This document shows, in pieces, positions 1 through 9,600 of a stretch of 64,000 nt of DNA. The position numbers and the translations under genes are program-made. The notes below the pieces were generated by a model that had not been told where the DNA came from, searched no databases, and saw only the letters and a list, made by a program, of their open reading frames with translations. The number at the start of each line of letters is the position of its first letter. Position 1 is the stretch's first letter. The stretch comes from an uncultured Methanosarcinales archaeon (GTDB lineage: Archaea; Halobacteriota; Methanosarcinia; Methanotrichales; Methanotrichaceae). The DNA lies in NCBI GenBank assembly GCA_903871465.1, contig CAIQHB010000004.1, forward strand, positions 1 to 64,000, read 5' to 3'.

Positions 1-22
1 AAGAAACAATTTAATTATTTAA

Positions 23-292
<270 letters not shown>

Positions 293-365
293 TCTGATCC
301 TTAACGAGATATTATTAAATTCTTTAAACAGGATTTAGATTTATTGACCAACAAAAATTATCATT

Positions 366-476
366 ATGGGATTAGTAATGCCGGATTTCGGGCTGTTCTT
401 TTGGATGCTGATATCCTTTTCCATTTTATTGTATATTATTATATTGTATATTATTATCCAATACCGTTACGATTGA
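366..476 (+). pseudogene. atpF: N-terminal fragment of F-type ATP synthase subunit b, cut at the junction
   Basis: Frame from ATG 366 reads MGLVMPDFGLFFWMLISF, typical of Bacteroidota AtpF, then low-complexity SILLYIIILYIIIQYRYD*. Confidence 0.7.
428..457. repeat. Perfect 15-bp tandem duplication (attgtatattattat x2) at the compositional junction
   Basis: Read directly in the sequence; separates bacterial atpE/atpF from archaeal sequence. Confidence 0.9.
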
Positions 477-1549
477 TAGGTAAGCAAGACCTGGATTGCC
501 GATCCAGGGTCCTCATCAAGGATATTGTAGGCCTTTGCAGCCTCCTGGATGGGAAAGCGATGCGTTATGAAGCGAGAGGGTCTCATCTGGCGTATCATCT
601 CCCAGGCAACTCCAAAGCGTCGTTCTTTTGTCCATCGACCCTGGAATTCCGGAGCGAGGGTGCTGACCTGGCTGCTGATGAGATGGATCCTGCTGCGGTG
701 AAACTTTCCGCCCAGGTTTAGGCAGGAGGGACGGCTTCCATACCATGATCCAATCACTATCCGGCCTGCAAAGCCGGTAGCATCCAGAGCCTGATCCAAT
801 GCGGCCGGAGATCCGGAGACTTCATAAGTCAGGTCTGCGCCGTTTGGCAAGTATTCTGCCAGTCTCTCCTGGAGGTCATCGCCATTCGGATCCAGGCAAA
901 TCGATGCGCCTGCAACTTCAGAAGCCCGGCGCCTCATTGGGAATCTATCGAGTGCTATAAGTCTTGTCAGCGGAATACGAGCCAGGAGACAGGTCGTCAG
1001 CAAACCCACAATACCCTGGCCAAAGACCGCAACATTTTCGCCGATAAGTGGTTTGCCATCCATCAGAAAATTTATCGCGGTCTCCATGTTGGGCAGGAAT
1101 ACGCCATCTTCCGGTTTTATATCTTCTGGAAAGAGCATCAACTCTTCCGGATCGGAAATGAAATGGCTCTCATGTGGATTGAAGGCCATGACCAAACGGT
1201 CTATCCAGTTTGGATCGACATCTTTTCCCGTATCTACAACTCTACCTACCGCTGAATAGCCATATTTCATAGGATATGAGAAATTTTTCGAAAGGGATAC
1301 GATATTTTCGTCTTTGGAAATATCGCCCGGAAATTCGCCCCGATAAATCAGAGATTCGGTCCCTGGACTTATAGCAGATAACAGTGTCTTAACCAGGACC
1401 TGATTATCGCCTATTTTTGGCAATTCTTCTTCTTGCACAGTGATCTGGCGATGATCTGTGAAATAGAGAGAAAACCTGTTGGCAGGATACTTGAAGATAG
1501 CCTTTCCTTCAAAATTGCGGTCGCCTATAATTGATTCGCCCATAACCAA
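467..1549 (-). CDS. Zinc-type medium-chain alcohol/sugar dehydrogenase-like protein
   Basis: MDR features: LSAISPGTESLIYRGEFP, YGYSAVGRVVDTG, VAVFGQGIVGLLTTCLLA. Confidence 0.75.
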   Translation of the reverse strand: MVMGESIIGDRNFEGKAIFKYPANRFSLYFTDHRQITVQEEELPKIGDNQVLVKTLLSAISPGTESLIYRGEFPGDISKDENIVSLSKNFSYPMKYGYSAVGRVVDTGKDVDPNWIDRLVMAFNPHESHFISDPEELMLFPEDIKPEDGVFLPNMETAINFLMDGKPLIGENVAVFGQGIVGLLTTCLLARIPLTRLIALDRFPMRRRASEVAGASICLDPNGDDLQERLAEYLPNGADLTYEVSGSPAALDQALDATGFAGRIVIGSWYGSRPSCLNLGGKFHRSRIHLISSQVSTLAPEFQGRWTKERRFGVAWEMIRQMRPSRFITHRFPIQEAAKAYNILDEDPGSAIQVLLTYQS

Positions 1550-1770
1550 GTTTTCACCTTCTTATTTCCAGCTTAGCTAGATCTTGTACTAATTTGTTAT
1601 TATTAGGTATTAAGGCTATTCCAACTGTAAGATGCCACCCCATTTGGGAAGATTTCATTCACATAAGGATCAAAATAGCTCATAGCTAAAGTGCTCTGGG
1701 TATTCGGAGGAATAGGCCTGGGAAGAAGTTCGAGAAGATATTTATTCTATCCCATGCTATATTCTTTAAG

Positions 1771-2295
1771 GTGTTCAATATGCAGAATTTGAAAGAATCG
1801 GATGCCATATCCCTGTCTGCGCCTTTCCCTTATGTGCTGGTGACCTCTCTGGATGAGAAAGAACGACCCAACGCCATGGGCGTCGCCTGGGTTACCAGGA
1901 CGTCCTTCGAGCCTTTTCTGATAATGATCTCCATCGACCGCAGGCGGTACTCGCACCAAGGAATCCAAATGCATAAAGAGTTCGTTGTCAACTATCCCAA
2001 CATCGATCAGGCGGATGCTGCCTTGATCTGCGGCACGAAATCGGGTCGGGATGGCGATAAGATAAAGCTGGCAGGGCTTAAGCTGGTGGATTCAGTGGCC
2101 GTGAAAGTTCCAACCATTGAGGGAGTCACAGTGGCATTTGAGTGTAAGGTAGTAGATCAGTTCGAGACAGGCGATCATACGGTCTTTGTCGGCAAGGTGG
2201 TGGGTACGAGCGGCAACCCTGAGAAATCCAAGCACTTGTACGTCTCCTCAAAATTCAAGCTCTTTGGCATGGAAGGGGATGCTGATTCTGCATAG
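1771..2295 (+). CDS. Flavin reductase-like / flavoredoxin family FMN-binding protein
   Basis: PYVLVTSLDEKERPNAMGVAWVTRTSFEPFLIMISIDRRRYSHQGI...FVVNYP, split-barrel flavin reductase pattern. Confidence 0.8.
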   Translation: MFNMQNLKESDAISLSAPFPYVLVTSLDEKERPNAMGVAWVTRTSFEPFLIMISIDRRRYSHQGIQMHKEFVVNYPNIDQADAALICGTKSGRDGDKIKLAGLKLVDSVAVKVPTIEGVTVAFECKVVDQFETGDHTVFVGKVVGTSGNPEKSKHLYVSSKFKLFGMEGDADSA

Positions 2296-2351
2296 GTTTT
2301 TCAAAAATTTTTTGGATCATAGCGGATCGATTCAAAAGGGGTTGATGGGAA

Positions 2352-4643
2352 GTGACAATAAAAGAGGCTTTGGCAGGTTTGTTCAATAAGGGGGACCTTC
2401 CCCCTCTGCCGGATTCTTTCAGGTTTGGTGTTGCCACGGCAGATCATCAATGCGAGGGTATTGACCCAAATTATGAAGATATCCGTGATTGGTGGGAGAA
2501 GAAGGGTGATCCAAAAGCCGCGCGAAATAAGGCTACCGACTTTTGGTATCTATATGAGGGGGATATTGACAAAGCAAAAGAGCTGGGGTGTTCTGTATTT
2601 CGTTTCTCAATTGCCTGGTCTCGCATCGAGCCTGTGCCGGGCCAGTTCAACCAGGAAGCCATTGAGCACTATAAAAAGCTGATCGATAAGATCATTTCTT
2701 CCAACATGAAGCCGATGTTAACGCTCCATCACTTCACATGGCCGATACATGTGCAGGATCGCGGAGGAATGACGGCTGAGGAATTTCCGGATATCTATGC
2801 CAATTATGTGAGCGTGATAGCAAGTCACTTCGGCAAAGATGTGCCTTACTGGATCACCTTCAATGAACCGAACCTGTTGATGGGAGGCTACCTCAAGCCC
2901 TGGTGGGATGAAAATTACGCCGCCCCTCCCGGCCTCCCCGAAGACGCAACGACGGCAGAGCAGGTGGATGCCGTAGGCATGCTGATCCGCAACCTGTTTT
3001 TGGCCAACAAGAAAGCCTATGAGATCATCAAAGCCGAAAATCCACATGCACAAGTGGGTGTTAATCAGTACTTCTACGGTTTGCCTTTGTGGTTGCAGCA
3101 GCTCGTCAACAGAAATGCATCTGCCATAAAGGGGGCTAGTGACCTTCAAAAGCAGGCTGACCGCCTTGCTTTGAAGCGAGACCTGATCAGAGGAGACGGA
3201 ATCAGCGCATTCAGGGCTAACACGCTGGGCAAGAACAAATTTGATGTGGTATTGGCAGCCTTGACGAAGACCCCTGAACGTATGGAGCAGGCGGCATTCT
3301 CCGAGGACTACTTCATCGCCCGCCAACAGCTCCTGGTGGGGTCAAGCCGCATTGGGGCCGACTTCCAGGATCTGGCGGGTATTGAGATTGTTGTGGTCAG
3401 GGGAACTACATCCGAAAAGAACCTTCCTCGTATCTCCAAGGATTCTCAAGCCGTGGTCTTGGACGACTATCAGAAGGCTCTCCAATACCTCGACCAGAGA
3501 GGAGACTCCGCCCTTCTCGCCGACAATACGATACTTTCCGGGATTATGGAACAAAACCCAGGGAAGTATAAGATCATCGAGCTGCAGCCAACAGGCAGCG
3601 AAAAGTACGCGGCGGCGATTGCCAAGGGTGACCGCGAGCTACTAAATGTGGTCAATTTCACTATTAGAGCCTTCAATGAATCAGAAGATATGGCGCTCTG
3701 GAAGTCTAAATATGAGGAAACCACGGGTCTTGCGACTGAGCTGCCCTTGAAGGATGCGAGAAAGCTCGCATTTGGCGAATCCGAAATAAAAGCCTCCGGG
3801 CCTGGGAAGTCCCCGGGGGCGATAGCAAAAGCCCCTACAGGAACGGTCCTGCGTCGCATACAGGATCGCGGCCACTTAGTTGTCGGAGTCAGGGAAGACC
3901 TTCCTGGCTTCGGATATCGCAACCCTGAAACCGGCGATCTTGAGGGGATCGAGATTATGCTGGCCAATGCAATGGCTGAGAGGATATTTGGCGACGCCTC
4001 AAAAGTGCAGCTAAAACCCCTGGCCATCCAAAAGCGCATGACGGCTGTAGGGCCCGCGCCGAACCTGCTCGACTGGATCTTCAGGCAGTACACGATCCTC
4101 GCCACGATCATGCTGACCAACTGGTGGTATATGGGCATGGCTGGCGAGCTGGATGAATATCTCTGTCCCCGTGGTTGCGAAAACAAGATGGATTTCCTGG
4201 GCCTGGATTATTATTGGGGCATCCCGAGCCTGCACATAGAGCGCCTGCAGCGATTGATAGAAGCCGCTTACAGACACTTCGACCAGGCTCCGGTCTGGCC
4301 GGGGGCGCTCTACGATATTTTGAAAGACCTGAGCCAAAAGTTCCCGGATCGGCCCATTATCATATGTGAAAACGGATCCGTAAAGATAGCAGACGGATGG
4401 GAGAGAGAAAAATACATTCGAGAACACGTGAAGGAGGTACAAAGAGCGATAAGAGACGGAATGGATGTAGAGGCCTATGTCTGTTGGTCGATAACATCAA
4501 ACAGGGAATGGGATCTCGTCTTCAGTGATGCCAGCGATTTTGGGCTGTATAATATCGATCTGGATCATGATCCCTTGCTCACTCGAAAACCAACGGAAGC
4601 CGCAAAGGCATTCAAACAGATCATATTGGATCGAAGAGGTTGA
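2352..4643 (+). CDS. GH1 beta-glycosidase-like protein with inserted family-3 solute-binding domain
   Basis: GH1 motifs: FRFGVATADHQCEG, WITFNEPN (acid/base Glu), PIIICENGS (nucleophile Glu), CWSITSNREW. The central ~285 aa resemble SBP_bac_3. GTG start. Confidence 0.85.
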   Translation: MTIKEALAGLFNKGDLPPLPDSFRFGVATADHQCEGIDPNYEDIRDWWEKKGDPKAARNKATDFWYLYEGDIDKAKELGCSVFRFSIAWSRIEPVPGQFNQEAIEHYKKLIDKIISSNMKPMLTLHHFTWPIHVQDRGGMTAEEFPDIYANYVSVIASHFGKDVPYWITFNEPNLLMGGYLKPWWDENYAAPPGLPEDATTAEQVDAVGMLIRNLFLANKKAYEIIKAENPHAQVGVNQYFYGLPLWLQQLVNRNASAIKGASDLQKQADRLALKRDLIRGDGISAFRANTLGKNKFDVVLAALTKTPERMEQAAFSEDYFIARQQLLVGSSRIGADFQDLAGIEIVVVRGTTSEKNLPRISKDSQAVVLDDYQKALQYLDQRGDSALLADNTILSGIMEQNPGKYKIIELQPTGSEKYAAAIAKGDRELLNVVNFTIRAFNESEDMALWKSKYEETTGLATELPLKDARKLAFGESEIKASGPGKSPGAIAKAPTGTVLRRIQDRGHLVVGVREDLPGFGYRNPETGDLEGIEIMLANAMAERIFGDASKVQLKPLAIQKRMTAVGPAPNLLDWIFRQYTILATIMLTNWWYMGMAGELDEYLCPRGCENKMDFLGLDYYWGIPSLHIERLQRLIEAAYRHFDQAPVWPGALYDILKDLSQKFPDRPIIICENGSVKIADGWEREKYIREHVKEVQRAIRDGMDVEAYVCWSITSNREWDLVFSDASDFGLYNIDLDHDPLLTRKPTEAAKAFKQIILDRRG
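3180..4050 (+). other. Inserted, apparently circularly permuted SBP_bac_3-like domain within GH1
   Basis: Order is FDVVLAALTKTPERMEQAAFSEDYFIARQQLLV ... KYAAAIAKGDRELLNVVN ... linker ... GTVLRRIQDRGHLVVGVREDLPGFGYRNPETGDLEGIEIMLANAMAERI; the canonical N-terminal segment follows the canonical C-terminal segment. Confidence 0.75.
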
Positions 4644-4654
4644 AGCTGAATTCA

Positions 4655-5437
4655 TCAGATGTTCTCAGCAAGGCTGGCCAGCGACTCGAGGACTAAATCG
4701 GGCACGACGCCAGAACTTGCTGCCAGATTAGCGCGGTACTTGCCTGTCTTGACCAGAATTCCCTGCATGCCCATCTCTTGAGCTCCCCGTACATCGGTCA
4801 GTATATCGTCTCCGACCATGGCGGCATCTTCCGGTCCAACCTCCAGGTCCGACAGAGCCATTTGGAAGAATTCCGGTGATGGTTTGCCCATCAGCTCGGC
4901 CTTTTTTCCTGAGGCATATTCGAGAGCCGCAACGAATGGACCCGTGGACATAACCAGCCCCTCGGGCTCCATCCAGTATCTGTCCCTCTCCAGGGCCAGG
5001 ATCTCGGCCCCGTTAAGAATCAGGCGCAGCGCCTGGTTTAAACGGCTGAAGGTAAAGTCATTGCCGGCATCTCCAACCACTACATAGTCCACGTTCTCAT
5101 CAGCTATGTGAATTCCGGCCTTCTCAAAATCCCGGAAAACATCTCCGGCCGTAAGCAAGAAACATCTATCTCTTCCCGAGCTCTTCATGATATCGATTGC
5201 CCTCAATGACGGAGTGAAGATGCGATTCGCTGGAATATCATATCCCAGGCCCTTGAGACGCAGAGCGACGGAGTCGCGGCACCTTCGTGTGGAGTTGGAG
5301 ACGAACCTGAATCTGCACCCCATCTCATCCATCTTCTCCAGGCACTCCCTGACTCCCGGGATGGGATTCCCGCCCACATAAAGAACTCCATCCAGATCGA
5401 TAAGAAAAGACTGCATAGCGGATTTATTGCGTCTCAT
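4655..5437 (-). CDS. HAD-IIA family hydrolase (NagD/phosphoglycolate phosphatase-like)
   Basis: FLIDLDGVLYVGGNPIPGV, RFVSNSTRR, GKPSPEFFQMAL, MVGDDILTDVRGAQEMGMQGILVKTGKYR. Confidence 0.9.
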   Translation of the reverse strand: MRRNKSAMQSFLIDLDGVLYVGGNPIPGVRECLEKMDEMGCRFRFVSNSTRRCRDSVALRLKGLGYDIPANRIFTPSLRAIDIMKSSGRDRCFLLTAGDVFRDFEKAGIHIADENVDYVVVGDAGNDFTFSRLNQALRLILNGAEILALERDRYWMEPEGLVMSTGPFVAALEYASGKKAELMGKPSPEFFQMALSDLEVGPEDAAMVGDDILTDVRGAQEMGMQGILVKTGKYRANLAASSGVVPDLVLESLASLAENI

Positions 5438-5618
5438 ATCTTCATCTCCAGAAGCTATCCTTCCAAGAGGTTGGTGTTGATCTTATTCCGGATCTTCTTT
5501 TGCAATTATATAGCTTTGCGAATTCTCGATAATATTAATAGCCGAGAATTATTGGCTTTGCTCTATAAGGAGATAGGCGCGCCCTTGATAAAGCTGGAGT
5601 GCATTCTCAAGTCAAACG

Positions 5619-6278
5619 ATGTACGATCTTCTTCTCAAAGTGGGCGCACCGGCTCTGATCACACTGGCCGTCATCTGCATGATCACCTCTGGTACAGAGT
5701 TCAATGGCACTACCTACATTCTTGGCGAGAGGACGGCAGAGGTCATTGTGCCAATCAATGCCAGTGAGTTGAATCTCACTCTCTCTGAGAATGTGGGGAA
5801 TATGACGCTCCTGGACGAAAATGGAAAAAGCGTCCCTTTCAACAGCAGTTATGAATTCTGGCAGGGAGACTATACCTATAGCCTGAACTTCAAGAGACAT
5901 GTCACAGGAAATCTGACCTACAACTTAACACTGCTACAGAGCCAGCAGTTCATACTTCCAATTAGAGGCCGCCAACCGGTGCGCATAATTCTGCCCAAAG
6001 GCTTCACCACTGGGGACCGAAGCCTGGGGATCGCCAGACCGCTTCCAGACTCGATCTCCGTGGGTGATGCGGGAAGTGTTCTAACCTGGAATAATACAAC
6101 TTCTATTATGTATATTGAAGTGGATTACTACCGGAAAAGCGCTCCGCAGGCTTTAACGCTGATCTTCTCCATTCTGGCTCTCGCAGGCCTTGTCCTGTTG
6201 GTCGAGTACTATTTCAGCATAAGAAAGCTCAGGGAGCAGAGGATTGTGGAAGAGGACGAATTGAATGATTCAGAATGA
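5619..6278 (+). CDS. Membrane-anchored protein, DUF5803-like
   Basis: N-terminal hydrophobic segment, beta-rich ectodomain, C-terminal TM (ALTLIFSILALAGLVLLVEYYF). Confidence 0.55.
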   Translation: MYDLLLKVGAPALITLAVICMITSGTEFNGTTYILGERTAEVIVPINASELNLTLSENVGNMTLLDENGKSVPFNSSYEFWQGDYTYSLNFKRHVTGNLTYNLTLLQSQQFILPIRGRQPVRIILPKGFTTGDRSLGIARPLPDSISVGDAGSVLTWNNTTSIMYIEVDYYRKSAPQALTLIFSILALAGLVLLVEYYFSIRKLREQRIVEEDELNDSE

Positions 6279-6287
6279 GGAAATGAA

Positions 6288-6974
6288 ATGTCTAAAGCTT
6301 TGGCCATTTGTGACCGCGTTTATGCTGTGGGTGGATCGGGCCTCTCTGCGCCCGAAGATGCCTTCGTCTATCTTGTGGATGCAGAAAGCGAGCTTGTGAT
6401 GATCGACGCCGGAGTCGGCTACGGCATAGGCAGAATCGAGGACAACATCCGGTCACTGGGATTTGAGCCGTCCCAAATTTGGCATATAATTGCCACGCAT
6501 TGCCATATCGATCACATCGGAGGCCTGTCCATCTGGAAAGAGCGATATGGGTGCAAAGTAATCGCTAATGAACTTGATCGGGCGGGAATTGAGGGCGAGA
6601 ACAACGACCTCACAGCGGCCGGCATGTACGGCGTGGACTATAAGCCTGTCAAGGTGGACACAATTCTCAAGGGCGAACGGGAAAAGATGCTTCTCGGCGA
6701 CCTGAAGTTCAACTTTCTCCATACGCCCGGCCATACTCCAGGGAGCATTTCTGTTTATATCGATACCAAGGACGGCCGGGTCCTCTTCGGCCAGGATATT
6801 CACGGCCCGTTCTCGCCCGCCTGGGGCTCGGACCTGTTGGCGTGGGGAACATCCATGCATAAGCTGATCGATCTCAAGGCGGATGTACTCTGTGAGGGGC
6901 ACGCCGGGGTTTACAGGGGCGAGGAGATCGGGAAATACATCGAATCCTGTCTGGAGAGATTCAGCTCTGCATAG
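6288..6974 (+). CDS. MBL-fold metallo-hydrolase
   Basis: HxHxDH motif THCHIDHIGG; FLHTPGHTPGSISVY; FGQDIHGPF. Confidence 0.9.
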   Translation: MSKALAICDRVYAVGGSGLSAPEDAFVYLVDAESELVMIDAGVGYGIGRIEDNIRSLGFEPSQIWHIIATHCHIDHIGGLSIWKERYGCKVIANELDRAGIEGENNDLTAAGMYGVDYKPVKVDTILKGEREKMLLGDLKFNFLHTPGHTPGSISVYIDTKDGRVLFGQDIHGPFSPAWGSDLLAWGTSMHKLIDLKADVLCEGHAGVYRGEEIGKYIESCLERFSSA

Positions 6975-6976
6975 TT

Positions 6977-7969
6977 TCAGGCTTCTAGTTTTATGATCTC
7001 ACCTTCCGAGACTGAGATCTTCCTCTCCAGAAAATGCCCTGCTGTCCAGATGTTGGTCTTGGCATGCAAGGAGATCTCCCGCGTGGTGTAGCTCCCACCC
7101 GCCAATGCGATATAAGGAATAAGCTGATCTGCCAAATGCATGTCCACAGATGCCCCGGATTTCAGCTCAGATATAAGGTCATCTGCCGCCATTTTCCCCA
7201 CTTTCTCCGCTGGCTTTCCCCTTTCTCCCAGATGGCTTGCACCCTTATAGCCTGACCAGAGGGTTATGCCGCTGCCCATGGAAGGCAAGCGCAGAACCTC
7301 CTGGGCGATATCAGACTCATAGCCCTGCTCCTGCAGCGTCGTTGATGCGGCTATGGCCTGCCTTCCGGCCACGTGCTCAGGGAGGTTTGAGCAGTGAGAC
7401 ATTCCAATCACAATCTCCTTTGTGGAACCGATGAAGTGGGCAGCGTTCAGCTTCGCCGGCTCAACCCGTAGGAGCACGTTTCCCTGCCCCTTAGGGTAAT
7501 ATCCTCTCTGCCGCACCTCAAGGGAGGCTCTGGCACCAAAGCAACCCAGAGCCGGCAAGAAGACACTCTTGAAATAATCCACAGTGGGAGCCCACTGCAC
7601 GTCCGTGCCGCCATGAACCTCCAGCGATGCGGGAGTGTCCGTCTTGAGCAGTGCCGGCAATAGGCATTGCATGAGAAGAGTAACGCTCCCCGCAGTCCCA
7701 ATCTTTACTTTGTGGCTTCCGCCGCGAATCTCTCCTGGTACAAAGATGATCTCGGAGGAACCGGGCGCAATGCCTGAGGTCCTGGCACCACATAGATCTG
7801 CCAGGGCTATTATTGCCCATGCATGTTGTGCAGCCAGGCCCGGTTTAGGCCGGCCTTGCCGGATCCTTGCTATGCGAACGGGCTTTCCCGTAACCGCGGA
7901 AAGCGCCACTGCCGTACGGACTATTTGGCCTCCGCCCTCTCCAAAAGAACCATCAATTTCAATCATCAA
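6977..7969 (-). CDS. rtcA: RNA 3'-terminal phosphate cyclase
   Basis: IDGSFGEGGGQIVRTAVALSAVTGKPVRI, RGYYPKGQG. Confidence 0.93.
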   Translation of the reverse strand: MMIEIDGSFGEGGGQIVRTAVALSAVTGKPVRIARIRQGRPKPGLAAQHAWAIIALADLCGARTSGIAPGSSEIIFVPGEIRGGSHKVKIGTAGSVTLLMQCLLPALLKTDTPASLEVHGGTDVQWAPTVDYFKSVFLPALGCFGARASLEVRQRGYYPKGQGNVLLRVEPAKLNAAHFIGSTKEIVIGMSHCSNLPEHVAGRQAIAASTTLQEQGYESDIAQEVLRLPSMGSGITLWSGYKGASHLGERGKPAEKVGKMAADDLISELKSGASVDMHLADQLIPYIALAGGSYTTREISLHAKTNIWTAGHFLERKISVSEGEIIKLEA

Positions 7970-8038
7970 ACCGCTTCTGCATACTATCTAGCAGTTGGCT
8001 AACTTATGCTTGCCGGTCTCGCATGTCCCGATGCCTAC

Positions 8039-8872
8039 CTATCCCCGGATCGGCTTGATGCCCCTGACCTTTATGCTGGAGATTGCGCCCTCTAACTTTT
8101 TGATCTCCTCGGCAGATCCTTTCAGGCTCAACAGAATCGCCTGGCCAGTTGGGTCATTGGTCATGCAGTCCAGTGGGAAAACGGATTCATCCATCACTGT
8201 AACATCCAGAAATCCAGCCGATCTTATGGCATCCAGATATCCGGTCTTCGTCGAGGCACCTGCAATACAACCTACATAGGCAACAATCGATTCCAACACA
8301 AAATCCGGAAGCTTCTTCTGCAGGACTATATCTGAGACCATCAGACGGCCCCCAGGTTTGAGGACCCTGAAAGCCTCTTTGAAGGCCTTTCCTTTATTTG
8401 GCACCAGATTGATAACGCAATTGGAAATGATTATATCGATGGTGTTGTCCTCAACCGGCAAGGATTCGATCTCACCCAATCTGAATTCCACATTCTTATA
8501 TTCTCCTTTGAGGGCATTGTCTTTTGCCCGTGCTATCATCTCAGATGTCATATCTACGCCGATGACCGATCCACTCGGGCCGACAATGTTGGATGCCAAA
8601 AAGCAATCGAAGCCCGCACCCGATCCCAGGTCCAGGACCGTCTCCCCTTCACTCAATGAGGCGAGTGCAATTGGGTTGCCGCAACCAAGTCCCAGGTTCG
8701 AGCCCGTTGGCACAGCTTGCACTTCCGCTTCGGTGTAGCCGATCTTCCTGGCGATAGCCGCGGGTTTTGCTGTCGTACAACAGCTGGACGAACAGCAGGG
8801 GCTGGCTTGTTCTGCAACACGACCGTAATTTTCTCTTACAGCTTTTTTTAGATTTTCATCTTTTTCTGTCAT
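8039..8872 (-). CDS. arsM: Arsenite methyltransferase
   Basis: GLGCGNPIALASLSEGETVLDLGSGAGFDCFLAS, ISNCVINLVPNK; Cys-rich N-terminus. Confidence 0.9.
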   Translation of the reverse strand: MTEKDENLKKAVRENYGRVAEQASPCCSSSCCTTAKPAAIARKIGYTEAEVQAVPTGSNLGLGCGNPIALASLSEGETVLDLGSGAGFDCFLASNIVGPSGSVIGVDMTSEMIARAKDNALKGEYKNVEFRLGEIESLPVEDNTIDIIISNCVINLVPNKGKAFKEAFRVLKPGGRLMVSDIVLQKKLPDFVLESIVAYVGCIAGASTKTGYLDAIRSAGFLDVTVMDESVFPLDCMTNDPTGQAILLSLKGSAEEIKKLEGAISSIKVRGIKPIRG

Positions 8873-8944
8873 ATCTTCACCTTTAATTAGGATTCAAACT
8901 TAACATAGTTTATTAAATACATACTAAACATATCGAATTTTGAT

Positions 8945-9229
8945 TTATTGCCTGAAGACCTCATTCATGATGGGGCCAAGCCTGGACTTCACCATGCTCT
9001 CAAGCTCTTCAACCTTGATAAGAGAGAGGCAGCAGATCTTGCCGTTTTTCTCCAGGCTCAGTACAGCCAGCTTATCTCCCGCCCGTATCATTGCCCTTTC
9101 TCGAATCTCTTTGGGAAGCACCATCTGCCCCCTCTCGTCTATGGTTACTATCGATTCCACTCTGCAACAGCCAATTTTGCCAGGTGTTGAGCAGCATTCA
9201 AACTCGTCTTCAGCAGTCATTTGTTGCAC
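8945..9229 (-). CDS. AbrB/MazE-type DNA-binding protein with N-terminal Cys pairs (resembles HgcAB-associated proteins)
   Basis: ESIVTIDERGQMVLPKEIRERAMIRAGDKLAVL AbrB swapped-hairpin motif preceded by ECCSTPGKIGCC; upstream of and co-directional with arsM. Confidence 0.75.
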   Translation of the reverse strand: MQQMTAEDEFECCSTPGKIGCCRVESIVTIDERGQMVLPKEIRERAMIRAGDKLAVLSLEKNGKICCLSLIKVEELESMVKSRLGPIMNEVFRQ

Positions 9230-9600
9230 CTTGTGCAGCGAATCTATTTTCCTATAATTTAAATTTTTCGGAAAAATCTAAAATATATGAATTAGCAGAA
9301 CAAATGGTATTGAAGGGCAAAATTGTTGCCTCGCGAGTTCTGGCCCTCGTCCTCGACCATCGATGCTATTTAAAATAAGACATTTGACGTATATTTTTCG
9401 GATTATTCGTTCTTATTGCAGATTCGATCCCAAGATTAGATCGCCATTTTGGATACACATTCTTGAATAATCCTTGATGAAAATTATCTACATAAATATA
9501 GACAACCGACGAAAATACCGTTGATAAATCCTGTAAACAGGATAAACTTTATCAATGAGTTTTTGTTATACCTTATTACAGATAAGTACTTAAAGTAAGG

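Noticed and set aside
3470-4186. 238-aa minus-strand ORF opposite the GH1/SBP gene
   Set aside because: Antisense to a recognisable coding frame, Ser/Pro-rich, no domain resemblance.
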